A stretch of DNA of 62,000 nt, from NCBI GenBank assembly GCA_009746045.1, contig RPFO01000154.1, positions 4,751,137-4,813,136 on the forward strand, given 5' to 3'. A program made the translations under genes and the position numbers. The notes under the pieces were generated by a model. The model did no database searches. It was given only the letters and a program-made list of their open reading frames with translations, and had not been told where the DNA came from. Numbering within the stretch: position 1 is the first letter of the stretch; every line of letters begins with the position of its first letter. Positions 1 through 11,600 of this stretch are shown one piece after another. The DNA comes from Mesostigma viride (Eukaryota; Streptophyta; Mesostigmatophyceae; Mesostigmatales; Mesostigmataceae).

Positions 1-639
1 GTCACTAGACCTTTGCGCCAGGCGTGGCGCAGCTGTGATGGGCAGTCACTTAAAGTGGTGTAGAGGACGTTGGGAGGGCGCTTTTCATCTTTGCAACTTG
101 ATCCCAGAATTTGCTGGCAAGGTCGGCTAGCCGCTATGGCGGCTGCGCTGAATGTCAGACGATGCTATCGTCATCTCCAGGCGTGGAGAGGCCTAGAATA
201 ATATTCTTTATTTAGGGTATATTTTTAATGTATTATTTATGATTCTTTACTTATTCTTTATTATTCATGGTCTCCACCAACCAAAACTGGCCATGATAAT
301 GGTTGGTGGCTGGGGGGCTCTTCGATTTGGGTGTACGGATTTCCGGCGCTGGGCGGCCACCGACGATTTCCCTTCTGCCCAGTCGGTGCGGCAAGCGGCA
401 AGTGGACACTAGGGGAGCTGCGTCGGATTACACGTAACTGCGTCACGCGAGCATATGTGTGTGTGTATGTGTGTTTTCCCTATCACCCTTTCTTGTTACC
501 CTCTGTCTCCCTCCATGCAGGTCTACCTAGAGATAGCCACACGGCTCCCACGGCCTTCGCGTCTTTCCTCTCAGACAACTACCCTAGCTAGTCCTTCCAC
601 GGCGTTGGATCGCCATGCATCCAGGCATAGTTGTCTCAC
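1..639. other. No gene seen; AT-rich patch
   Basis: I see no supportable gene here. Positions 190-275 are AT-rich. The short open frames are GC-rich, overlap on both strands and show no family features. The stretch is probably old repeat sequence, since recognisable LINE debris begins directly after it. Confidence 0.4.
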
Positions 640-1015
640 TTCATAAGTGCTCAGTGGGATGGGAGTGGGATGGAATGGATGATGCTAGCTATCTAGTTCC
701 TAGTTACAGGGTTGTGGGCACCACGGCCCGCGGGAATCGCTATGAATGCCAAACTGGGTCACACGCGGAGCCGCCATTGACTTGGAGGTGGTTTCCTTCA
801 TCCCTACCTGCCACCTATCCTTGCGAGCCATCTGCCTCCATATTGCAGCCTTTATGTCGGTAGCCTGTATGTCGGACAATTAAGCAGGAGGCTGCCCGGG
901 CGTGAGCCCGTCCCGTCTAGGGTAGCACATGCCCATGCCTAGCCTATCATGGAAAGTCCACGGATGATGGTCCGGCCGCACGCGACCTGGGGCACGCGCG
1001 CCATTAATTAATTAA
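640..1015 (-). repeat. LINE family B 3' end fragment, reverse orientation
   Basis: Positions 640-845 are the reverse complement of a repeat found at 45.1-45.4, 47.6-48.0 and 48.1-48.3 kb. In sense orientation it encodes the end of an ORF (RWQ, then TP, PVG and a final HTPVTRT-like stretch) and then a short 3' UTR. The same RWQ...TP.PVG pattern ends the family A reverse transcriptase, so I read it as a strongly 5'-truncated LINE. A TTAA tract near 1003-1016 closes the segment. Confidence 0.55.
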
Positions 1016-1016
1016 T

Positions 1017-1795
1017 TAGAAACATAACTCCGTTGGGAGTACATGTAGCACATATCCCTGAGGCCTTGCCTGGGCCAAGCTCCGTTCGCTCACACCCTAC
1101 TGGCGCTCGAAGGGCCTGGACGGGCACCGCAAGCGCATGCTCTTCAAGGTCCTCGTCCTCACGGTGCTCACGTATGGCGCCGAGGCGTGGACCCTCCCAC
1201 CCAAACTGGCAGCTCGGCTCGACGGCACCGTTTACAGGATGCTCCGGCAGGTCCTTAATGTAGGTTTTTCCGAGCGTCCGTCATCAGAGTCTTTGTATCA
1301 TGGCATGCCTCGTGTTTCGGACGAGATTAGGCAGCGTAGGATAGCATTTGTAGGACACCTTGCCCGCACCAGCCAGGTCGACACCACCCTTGGTCTGGCC
1401 GGCCCCCAGCGGCTTGGACAGCCAGGGCGGCACATTCTGACCTGGCCTGGCCCCAAGGACATTACCAAAAGGGTAGGGAAACCTGTCACCAACTACGTTC
1501 AGATGTTGCTGGACGACCTAGTGGTCCCAGCCCAGTTTGAGCACCGCATCCACTCTCTCTCCCGTCTTTGGACTGCCATGCAGGACAAGACGCGGTGGAA
1601 GAAGATTGTCAAGGCGCACACGCCCGACCCTGTGGGCAAGCCACCTCCCCCCAAGCGGAGGAGGCGTTTTGATGAGTAGTGTAGTTAGGATTTTCTAGAT
1701 AGAGTTAGGATAGTTCGATCACGCGGCTTCCCCCACCCCATCCATCCTGAAATATGTGCTACATGACCTCCCCACGGAGGCATGTTATAATTTAA
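1017..1795 (+). pseudogene. LINE family A 3' fragment: C-terminus of non-LTR reverse transcriptase
   Basis: An open frame at 1137-1679 encodes the C-terminal part of a non-LTR retrotransposon ORF2. It has the LTYGAEAW segment followed by a basic RQRRIAFVGHLAR segment and ends in a proline/lysine/arginine-rich tail. The palm motifs (FxDxxKAFD, YADD) are missing, so this is a 5'-truncated dead copy. A 3' UTR of about 110 bp follows, ending in a conserved 40-bp terminal motif and TTAA-like tail (1750-1795). An inverted copy of the motif stands at the left end (1018-1060). Related copies lie at 38.1-40.6, 41.6-44.0, 44.3-44.9 and 57.8-58.2 kb. Confidence 0.8.
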
Positions 1796-2038
1796 TTTAA
1801 TTTTTTAATATCCCTGAGAGGGGGCATATGGCTTTTAATACATTCTGGGCTACTTCCTGCAAGGGTGGGAATGTAAGCAACACTTGCTCTAGGTGCACCA
1901 AGGCACCTGCACCCTCATGATCTTCACACTATGCCCAGCTAAGGGGGAGTATGTCATGGGGGGAGGATCATCATGGCTATACAAGGGCTAGGGCAGGGCT
2001 TCTCGACAGAGAGCATCTCTCTGCACTGCGTAGCATGG
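1796..2038 (-). repeat. Half-LINE 3' UTR fragment, reverse orientation
   Basis: This is the reverse complement of the 3' UTR that follows the ORF1-type elements at 37.4-37.8, 47.2-47.6 and 50.0-50.4 kb. The shared segments include the region around ATATGCCCCTTCTCAGGG and the one around TTACATTCCCACCCTTGCA. No coding part remains. Confidence 0.7.
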
Positions 2039-2880
2039 CTAGATTCGCGACATCCATGGGGGTCCCATTATAGGCAGGGCGTGGCTAAATTCTGAAGGCA
2101 TCATCCATGGGGGCCATGTGAGGACAGAACACCCGGGCTGTGCGGGCTTGGTGCCGGCCACCTTATCTGATGCGTCTACCTGATCTGTGCGGGCCAGTTG
2201 CCCGGCTAGGCCCAGGCGCCTGTGCCTAAGAATGTGGGTAACGTATGGTAAATCAGCGTACAAATCCTCATTGCTAATGTGCAAACCAAATGGGATATCT
2301 TTGCCTTGCGCATCATCTTGGTGACAGCGCTGTCAAGTCGTTTCTGCAGCTCCTGCATCGGATAACGTCGGGGAAGGAGCCATACAGATTACAGGCCCAG
2401 GGCCTGCGGCTACGGAGGCAAATCTGCCCTGTGTGGAGATGGCTAGCGTGGGGTGCCGGGTAGCCCATAACCGTGTCACGAGCTAGCATGAGAGCGGGGC
2501 CCAAACTCTCGGCCTGACGCCGCAAGAATCTGGCAAAGTCATTTCGGTCGCTTGACGACAATGTGACGCGCCGGCCCAGCAGCAGCAGCGCCGTGACCAG
2601 TGGCCGGCCGACTGCATCCAGCATGCACAACGGCCAGCCCGGAGAACCCAAGGCGGCACTGGTGGCCGGGGCAGGGACCCATAATAAGGCTTTTAATTTC
2701 CGAACCGTGGGACATGCCCCCCTGGGCTCCCACAAGATTGAGCATTTAAGCTAGTTGTCCAGATGCGGGGGCATTTGGAATGCCGGTGCTCAGCTCCAGG
2801 GATATGGTGTTCTCAGGGTCGATAAGTGCTACATGTACATACTCCCAGCAGAGATATGTTACAAATTATTTAATTAATTT
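2039..2880 (-). pseudogene. Degenerate LINE C-terminal fragment plus unidentified repeat
   Basis: On the minus strand, 2039-2284 encodes a relic with HILRHRRLGLAGQLARTDQVD, matching the basic C-terminal segment of the LINE A ORF2. Next to it, 2313-2735 is an open frame I do not recognise. At 2825-2880 there is a diverged copy of the LINE 3' terminal motif followed by TTAA repeats. Confidence 0.5.
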
Positions 2881-4190
2881 AATTTAATTTGGAATGGGAT
2901 GGCATTAGATATTAGCAGTTACAAGAGTAATTTAGATCAGCCATGGCTCAGATTGCCTCGGCACCATGCTGTGCAGAAAGCGCTCTTTGGCCTGCCCACT
3001 TAATTGCGGGCTGATTGCGGCCCGGTGAGAGAAGTTAGGGCGCCCGGTCCCTCGATCCTTCTCGTTGTGTGTGTAGGGTTGAAGGTTCCTTTACTCTGTA
3101 TTGGCACCCCGCCACGTGACGTGCAGTCACGTGCTCATTAATTAATTAATTAATTAATGGCTCATATTGTACGTGACGGCATTAGATCAGGCATGGCTTA
3201 TTGTCGAGGAGACAACCACTAGATGGCAGGCCAGAAATCGAGAGAATCCGGACCATGGTAGCAGCCTCGAGCCTGCCGTTACCTTGCCCGCGTTTTCGAG
3301 TCGTTCAGGATGATGAATATGAATGGAGATGGAAATGTGTAGCCTTGCTTGTGCATTGAAATTAATACGGCTGGCTTACGTGTAGAGCGACTAGATGATG
3401 GCCTAGACGGTGGAGCTGGAAACAGCTTGCTTGATCAGGGCGTGTCATGTTTCGAGCCTAACTGCATGGCCGGGCTGGTGTCTAGGGGTGAGCACCATTG
3501 CTGCGATCGCTCTCCCACCATTTACGAGGAAATACCCGCATTGAAATGGAAAACCACTGAAAAGGTCTAGCCAGTCAGTCATTACGTTAGCCATGCCATG
3601 TTTCCAAACGTCCAACTTGTAACAGCAGACTGCGGTGCATTAAGGCAAGAATCCGGAGGACAGCACTTTCAAATGTGCGGCGGGAACTGTATATTGTGGC
3701 TATTCACTTGCGGCCTTAGTTAGCCTATGTCATGACCGCACTCTCACCTTTATAGCATCCGCATCGCATAAGCTTTGCTTCAGCCTATTTTTCACCATTA
3801 TTCGCATCAGCTTTGTGGTTCAGCCCTATAGCTTGTATCCATTGGTAGTAACTGCCACCATGGCAGCCATGCCTAGAATGTTTGCCTTGCTCAGTGTGCC
3901 ACCATACCTAGTGAGTCACGTGCACGGCTAACACACGGTACACAACGTCAGCCGTAGCCTCAGCTTAGCCCTTGTTGTACAGCCATGCTACGTCCTGGCT
4001 ATGATCAGATTACTTGCATGTTGCCCACGCTACTTGTTACCGATGATATGCTCACATGGGTCTTATTGCACCCAGTCGGACAGCACTTTGCCGGATCATC
4101 TATGGCGTGTCCGATAATTTGCAGCTGTGGTGCATGCCTCTGGCATGGAGGAGAAAATAAGGGGGTCTCTGCCCTTTCTTCCTGTTGTGC
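2881..4190. other. No gene seen; TTAA tract and repeat-like sequence
   Basis: No convincing gene. At 3110-3165 a CACGTGAC...GTCACGTG hairpin is followed by a (TTAA)n tract, which is the tail type of LINE family B. The open frame at 3349-3570 has no family features. Confidence 0.4.
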
Positions 4191-4194
4191 ACAT

Positions 4195-4660
4195 GCAGGG
4201 ATTAAAAGCACTTCGGTGCTGCGTGACTCCCCACCCAACGGGAGCACGAGTTAATTAATATGTGGTTCTCCTGACGACCCTGCCAACTACCCGGAGGAGT
4301 GTGCATCCAGAGGCCCCGGGAGAGGCCTTTATATAATCTGCCAAATGAACCGGCGCCGCTGAATGAGTTCCGGCAAGCCAGTATCTGTCAGGCCACTGGA
4401 CCATCACTTATTGAGGCAGCCCTACTGCACCCGCTATGCTTTTGCTGTGTCGTATTGCACCCACAGGGCGGTCCCCGCTGCCGGATCGTTTCGATGCCGG
4501 GTCTGATTGTGCACCGGCTGTGGCATGCCTGTGGCATGAGGGAAGCCGAGGGGTCTCTGCCCCCTGCCCGCTGTGCGCAATCAGGGATTGAAAGCACTCA
4601 GGAGCTCCGGGACCGGACTCTCCAACGGGACTGAGCACGTGCTTAATTAATGAATGAATT
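4195..4660 (+). repeat. LINE family C 3' terminal motifs (two copies)
   Basis: Two related segments (4195-4260 and 4585-4660) share a GGGATTAAAAGCACT-like start, a GGTGCTCCGTGACT-like middle, a CCAACGGGA hairpin half and a TTAA tail. Further copies lie at 6009-6090 and 54285-54360 in reverse orientation. They look like 3' ends of a third LINE family whose coding part was lost to 5' truncation. Confidence 0.5.
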
Positions 4661-4739
4661 AATCCAGAGGCTGTGCCACGCTCAAACTCTGTGCATGCTC
4701 GATTCTTGACCTCCTTTGTTCTGTTCTCGGCCGCCAGCT

Positions 4740-5420
4740 TGGGGAGAGCCAAATTATGGGCTTCCAGCCTGGGCGCAACACAGCGCCGTCATGGCCATCT
4801 TTGTCGCGCGCCGTCTCTACGAGGAGATCGCGCTCCTGCAGCCTGCCAGGTGTCAGAGTTTTGATACCGCTATCTCGATCTTGGCCGACTTCATCAGTCA
4901 AGCTAGGGTTATGATTCTGTCCGCTGCGGCGGCCGCCCTATCATTGGGCTGTCCTTGCATGCTCGCGCTTCCGAATGCGTACCCATGAACTCCCTGATTG
5001 CTGTCATCCGCACGCCGGTATGAGGGGTCAACCAGGCTCGGTGCGCACTCAACATGGCATTAAACATACCCCGCCACTGTCCACTGCAGACCGGCGTCTG
5101 GCAAGGTTGCGTACGTCCGGTCACCGTAGCAGCTGTTCATTATGTAGTGGATTATGTTATGCGCCAGGCACGTGCGCGCCGGCTTTCAGTGCCAGTACTG
5201 CCGGGACCAGTTTGCTGGCCACGAACCTGGCCTAGTGCCTTACGCATAAGACCGGAGAAGGGGAGCCCGGACCAACCAGCACTGAAATACTGAATCACTC
5301 CTCAACCTCATTTATGCCGACGACATCACGCTCACTAATTGGGCAATACCGGCGGGCGTGCCGAGAGTACGGTCGGGCCACCGAGACATCAATGACCAGA
5401 TCTGACAGGCACTGAGCCGG
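4740..5420 (+). pseudogene. Decayed non-LTR reverse transcriptase fragment with YADD motif
   Basis: Scattered frames match the LINE A reverse transcriptase at 38.1-40.6 kb. VMAIFVARRLYEEI near 4790-4830 matches VMAVFVARRLMEEV there; a TGVWQGC segment lies near 5090-5110; VVDYVMRQARAR lies near 5145-5180; and LIYADDITL at about 5307-5334 is the catalytic palm motif C. The pieces are in different frames, so the copy is dead. Confidence 0.7.
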
Positions 5421-6660
5421 GAACGTTCCCATGCAATGTAGTAGTCGAGGACGGTCATGTCGGGCCAGTGCCTGGGGATCGAGCTCTAGTAGAGTGCACG
5501 GCCCCGTGGGCCATCCGTATCCTCACACTTGATGGTGGCCGGCATCACTCGAGCAGACCAACGGGACCACTGGTCGGCGACGCGCATGCAGCACTGGGTG
5601 GTGTGGAGGTAGACGGGTAGTCCATGCAGTCATCTGATTCTGCTACCCCCCCAAATTAATTGGATGTTCTGATTCTTACGACGCGGGCCGGCCAGCCTGG
5701 CACGTAGTGCAGCTCAATGGCGTCATTACTGTCGGCTGCCCGCAGCTCCCGCAAGGTCAGTGCCTGCCGCCACATATTTACTACGCCCGCCGGCTGTGGC
5801 GCGGGGCGAGCAACTGGTGGCGGCGGCGAAAATAACTCAAAGTGGCGTGGATCAAGGGTGAACAGTGCAGCCATGGGCCGGATCAAGGGCGCGAATTGGT
5901 ATCTAGGCACTCAGAGTCTGAGCTGACGCTGCCCTGAAGGCCGGGAGATCAGTGAAGGGGAGAGTCCGACTAGGCGGCCAACTAGCCCCACGCCCGGCCC
6001 CGCACATCAATTAACTAATTATTATAAACACACACTTCCCGTTGAGGAGTCACGGAGCACAATAATAAAGAGTTAAAGTGCTTTTCCGGCGATCCCTGTA
6101 TGTTGCACACTGCATGGGAAGGGGGCAGGGACACCCGTCTTCCCTCATGCCCGGAGGCAAGCCACAGCTGCAATCGAAACTACTCTCGAGGAGAGCCCCG
6201 GGCTGGCATCTCTGTGGGTGCACTCATGCTGAAATGTGCCGGTGGGTGACATGGCGGGGGCATTGTCTGGCCCTGCGCATTGGTTGTTCTGAAGTCCCGG
6301 CCGGGCGCGTGCATACCGATGGCTGCCATCCAATCAGCGCAATTAGTTAATGCCGGCGCATAGGTCTTTTGTTGTTTTTCATCATGGACACGAGCAGGGA
6401 ATATGTCAGACTAAGACTGACAACGTTGGACACAGCAAGGGTTCTCCGGGGCAGGCCGTGGGCGGCGGCGGTGCTCGGCGACCGCCCTGGCATGGGCAGT
6501 GAGGTCGGATGGTGTCTCACTGAGAGTGCCTGCCAGATGACAGCATTAGGAGTCTTGCACTGCCTCACTGTGCCTGTACTAATATCAGGCCAGTCCGGGA
6601 TGGAGACACCTGAATGCAGGTCAGAGAATCAATTGATGCCGGGGCATGCACTCACAATTA
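5421..6660. other. No gene seen; LINE family C tail at 6009-6090
   Basis: No supportable coding gene. A reverse-oriented family C terminal motif with TTAA-type flank lies at 6009-6090. Overlapping open frames on both strands show no recognised motif. Confidence 0.4.
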
Positions 6661-8300
6661 ATTAAAAAACTGAGCGCCATTAATTGGGCACGGCCCGGGA
6701 AAATCTCCAGCCAGACAGGCTAGTTGGGCGATGCACGGCCCAGGAAGGCCGCGGGCGCCAGGCGGGCTGCGCGGGTGAGCCCGCAGCCTCCTGGCATGCA
6801 ACCCAGGAGTCTGAGTTGCCAATCACATGGCGTGGTCGCTGAGAATAAGTAGGACCCGGGGTAAGCAGCTGAAGGGCAGCTGACGGATGCATTCGGCACG
6901 GCCCTCGATCCGCGGCCGCTCGTAGCAGGTCAGGGAGGGTACCACAGAGCCAGTGCAATAGGTGGACCGGACCACACGACGATGATTGCGGGCGCTGGAA
7001 ACACAGCAACATAGTCGGGGTCGCCGGCCCACAGGGATCCCAGGCAGGAGACTGAGCCATGTGACCGCCCGCGCCGGGCCCCTGAGTATTATCGCCTGAC
7101 GAGGGGAGTAGGGCCCCGCACTTCAGAAGGGTCAGGCGGACCCTTCTGGTTGATGGCCGCCATGGCGGCCTCAAGGTCGGCCAGGGTGGTGACCACCACT
7201 TCGTCCGGCGCGCCGCGGACGCTCCCGGGGACCAAGGGCGTGGATGTCGTCCAGATAGGCAAGTAACGCAACGTTACGTCGGGGTAGGCGCCGGCGTGGA
7301 TGCCTTGGAGGACCTTGTGGAGAGGCGCCGAAAGGTAGAAGATGTCTAATGGGTCGCCCTGCTGCGTGCCCGTGCGGGATCGAGGTGAGATCCATGAACG
7401 TCCCATTTTCCATGTAAAAAATTTGGGGTGGGGGCACCGTAAACACACCGAGGTCCATGCGGGGAGGTCGGGGAACTCCGGTCACGAACCGCATCAAAGA
7501 TGCTGGTCTTGCTGACCGCATAGAACGCTTTGGGGCAGTCCATCTTCAGGGCCATGTGCTCACGGTGGGTTTCAACTGTAGGCCTGAGCTGTTTGGATGT
7601 GGTGATGCCACAGCCCCCTTAATTTGGTAACAGCCCCCAAGCGCTGCATGTGCGGCCACGGACGCCTCATTGTCACCCCGGACGGGTCAGAAGTATGCGC
7701 GACACTCCGTGGCCCTTTGGCTGCAGACAACCTTGTGGGCGAGCTGGCGGAGGACCTCCCCGGAGGTGATCGATGGGTCCGACCCGGGCGGCAGGGGGGG
7801 GGGCATCGTCCTGCATTTAGGAGAGCGATGAGGCGGGCCCTGGCCAGCCAAGGGTGCGCAGAAGCTGGCACATTCCCCGCCGTCATGCACGTCGGAAACC
7901 GCCTCGAACAGGGCACCCGCCCCCCCGTGCCCAACCATAACGGTGAAGTGCTCATACCGCCACCCGGACGGCCCAGTGGACGACGTTCGCGGGAGGCCCT
8001 TGAGTACCTCAGCGAAGGGGACGGGATCCAGCACACGAGGGGGCCGGGACAGGGGGCATGACCGGCGGTACGAAGGCGGGTTCATCAGGATGAAGCCTGC
8101 CAATGCGTGGTGCGTGGCAGGAGTAGAGGGGGCCAGGGCGACCATTTCCAGCTTCTGCCTGGCCCGGCTCAGCTCGCCGATCACTTTGACCAAGCGAGTG
8201 ATGTCAGCCTCGACCTGGGCGAAGGAGGCGACCCCCCTATACACGGATGAAGGCGGAGCTTACTATATAGATGCGGAGCTTTGGGCTGGCCACTTTAGAT
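6661..8300 (-). pseudogene. LINE family D reverse transcriptase, frameshifted
   Basis: Minus-strand frames give the palm of a non-LTR type reverse transcriptase in the expected order. TSSTGPSGWRYEHF (near 7940-7990) is the segment before motif A. ALKMDCPKAFYAV (7517-7555) is motif A, GTQQGDPL (about 7345-7375) is motif B with its QGD core, and LLAYLDDIHALG (about 7220-7255) is motif C with YLDD. These pieces lie in different frames, so the gene is broken. The PSGW and YLDD signature separates this family from the YADD family A. A C-terminus of the same type appears in the duplicated segment at 46.5-47.2 kb. Confidence 0.75.
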
Positions 8301-8620
8301 GCTTATAAATAAACATTTTCCATTAGCTAGATAACTGTGCAGTCTTATAAACACTGCCAAGATATAATAGTACTACTAACTCGACATTAAAATAAGAATT
8401 TGATACCCTCCCGGCCTGCCAAAGTGCCAATACATTACCCAACTTGTCTTCAAGACTTGTAAATATACATGGGTATTATCGTTAGTACCAATCTGCCACT
8501 TGTCGACAAAACAAATCCAGCGACCAGCCCAACACTAAATAGCTGAAAGCCAGCTTGGCTTTGGTAGAGAACTGTCGCTGTGGCCAGGTATGCATGTTCG
8601 AATTTCCTCCCGGTCTGCCA
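8301..8620 (-). other. Probable 3' UTR of the coiled-coil gene
   Basis: This AT-richer, non-coding stretch lies directly downstream of the minus-strand TGA at 8621-8623 and before the LINE debris. No certain polyadenylation signal was identified. Confidence 0.4.
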
Positions 8621-11600
8621 TCAATACAGACGGTCAACAACTTCAGCGAGCTCACTTTCCAGGAATTTCACTCGCGCTTGTAGCTTGCCCTTGTCTTCAC
8701 GCAGTTTTTGAATTTCCCGGACATCCTGTGGCAAAACACAGCAAAGAAAAAGCATGATCACCATTTACTTCATAGGCCCCAACAACTGTCAACTATGCTC
8801 AGAGATAGTTACCCCATACTGTACCCTATACAGATAAGAAAAATGTGTTCTGGGGGATATTGGTAGTCACCCTCTACCATGTGCACATGGCATGCGGCGC
8901 ACAGCAAGCCTCTAAAATACAGGGATTGCTTCTCCAATGCCTCCCATCTGACAAGCCCGGCAGTCACCATCATGCCAGGGATAGGGAAAGCTTGTTGCCC
9001 CAGTACTCAGGCACTTCCCGGCTAAGTCAGTCTTAAACCAATCCTTCACTTGATGGACCCAACATATGGGCAGCCCAGCTTTCAGTTGTTGCGCAGAGGG
9101 TACGACGGACCTTGCACATTTGCAATAGCCTTTGAATATGATTCGGGTACCCCGCTGATACGGCATGCTGAGATTGTAACGCTTTGTGGAGCTGTCGGCA
9201 TGGCATCAACAGATCCTCACTAATGAACCTGCACAACTGCTTCCACTTGTACAGTGACCCTAAGCAAATGGTTTAGTGGCGATAAATCCGCCCACCCGCC
9301 GCTTGCTTCCCCTTGCCGCATAATGCCACAGCTGGCCACGCACCTGCGCCATGTGGTTCATGGCGGTCGCCACTTCGGCCGCGACGAATGCGCCCAGGGA
9401 CTTGACCTCGTTGAGGTCGCTGCGCAGCCGCTGCACCGTCTGCGAGACTGCAGCTGCCACCTCGTGGTTGTCCGAGAGCGCCTTGGGGATGCCCACGACT
9501 GTCGCCGGTGGATGGCAGGCAGGCCAGAGAGAGGGGTGCACAGTGCCAGGGGTATACAAGTATTAGGGGCATGCAAGAAAAAGAATTAGGGGAAGCTTTG
9601 TTGTCTGGGTGAACAAACTAGTAGTTTGTAAGCGGATGCGCAAGTATGCATGCTGTGATGATCAACTAGGCAGGAAACATCGCAAGCCACAACGCGGTTC
9701 CGAGACGAGATAGAACCCACCAATATGCATGCCCATGCATCGATGCCAACAGAAGTGAGCAGACAGCAGGGCACAAGGCATAACACGGAAAGCAATGCCC
9801 ACTGTGCTTCCTGGAGCAGACTGATGCAGGCAGGGCCCAAGGCAGTGTACAGTCCGAGCAGCTGCACAGGCCTGCACAGAGGATAACCCTAGGCTACCCA
9901 CAGCCATGCCAGCAGCACGCACCAGCTTCTTCAACCTCCTCTTTCGCCTCAATAAACGCTTGGTGGGAGACGGCCACCTCCTGCAGTGTGTGGGTGCACA
10001 AGGGAATCCCAGCACCAGGTGCGCCTCCAAAGCCCCCACGTCAGCATCACCCCACAGGACACAGACGCACCGCCGATGAGAACTCCAACGCAGCAGAGCC
10101 CGTAAAGGAGGCAGATCCATGTGCAGGGGTAACCTGATTTATCGTGCAAAAATGAAGGCCAGCGTGCAAGTAATGACATCATCACAAAGCATGCATTCAA
10201 TGCCCTTCATCCCACAGACGGTGAGTCTTGCAGCGGACTGTGACCATGCCGTGGGCAAGCATGTAACAACCCATGCTGGTCACAGCCGCAATTCGCACTT
10301 GTTCCTGACACGACCATACACACACGGACACGTATATATATAGCACTTACCCAAGAAGATAGCCAAACCAGAATACACACATTCAGATAGATAGATACAA
10401 ACATATATATATGTGCGCAGAAATATAGGAGCGCATGCAGGAGCGTTGCCTCACCTCATGCAGCACGTGGATGCGGTCCTTGAGCGCACCACACGTCTGC
10501 AGCTGCGCGATCAGCACCGACTCGCTGCTCGAAAGCCTGGCCTCCGCCTCCTCGCGCCCGCGCTGCGCGTCCGCCACCTCCCCCTCCTTGGACGCCAGCT
10601 GGCGGTTGAGGAACTCCACCAGCTGGCTCTTGGCCAGCACACCCTCCTCCGCCGCCTTAACGCGCACCCGTAGGTCCTCCAGCTCCTTCTTCACCTGCCA
10701 GGGGGCAGGGGCGCGCCCATGATCGGGTGGTGGCACATCCTGCTACCGTTACGCTTGTGGTACGTTGTGGGACAAGTAACTTCTAGTACTTTCTGCCACT
10801 CTAACGATTACACCTGTAAGCGCAGGGCTGTTGGCATCGAGCTTGTCCCACTAAACTTTATCACCTTTACCCCGAAGAATCCGCATAATCACAGGAAAGC
10901 GCCGCAGAGCACTTACCCACAGGCTTCCGGTCCATTATCGGGTACAAAAGTGCCAACAGTAATACGCAGCACGTGCCTACTTTCAAGGTGCCTGAAAAAT
11001 CAGAGTTGTCTGCCCCCCCCCCCCAAGTTTCCCTCCCCCCTCCCCCTCCCCGTTGGGCCCAGCGCTCCCCCTCACCTGCTTATCGGGGACCCCCTTGCCC
11101 TTCTTCTTCACGGCTTCCTCTGCCTCGGCCAGCGCCTTGTCTTTGCTGGCCAGCTCCTTCTTCAGCTCCATCAGCGCGGCCGACGCCGACTCAGCGTGCA
11201 GCACCTCGCGGCTGGGAACGGGGAGGGAGGCATAAGCAACAAAGAAGCGTTGACCAGCACAGGGAAGGGGTTTACTGAAGCCAGCAAGGACTTCAAGGAT
11301 TCAATTTACGGCAAGGAGGGAAATGCAACAATTACAGTTATGGCCACAGGCGTGAGAGCACCTTGTCGAAACTCACCGCCCAAATAACGTGTATGAGCAA
11401 CTCAAAACAATAGACCTGACTGCCATCCCAGTCTAGGTAGCCCCTACGATACCCAACCAGGTGTCCACTCACTTTGACTACAAGCGTCAGCTGCCCTCAT
11501 TTGGAACAAGCGTGGGACGGAGACAAAAGCATGGCGCACAAGGAAGCACAGAATGCAAGCCCCTTCATGCGACTAGCACTATGCTTCCACCACCTGGGTC

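Noticed and set aside
8590-8612. TTCGAATTTCC as a tRNA T-arm
   Set aside because: No anticodon or acceptor stem can be built around it. No tRNA gene was found elsewhere by eye.
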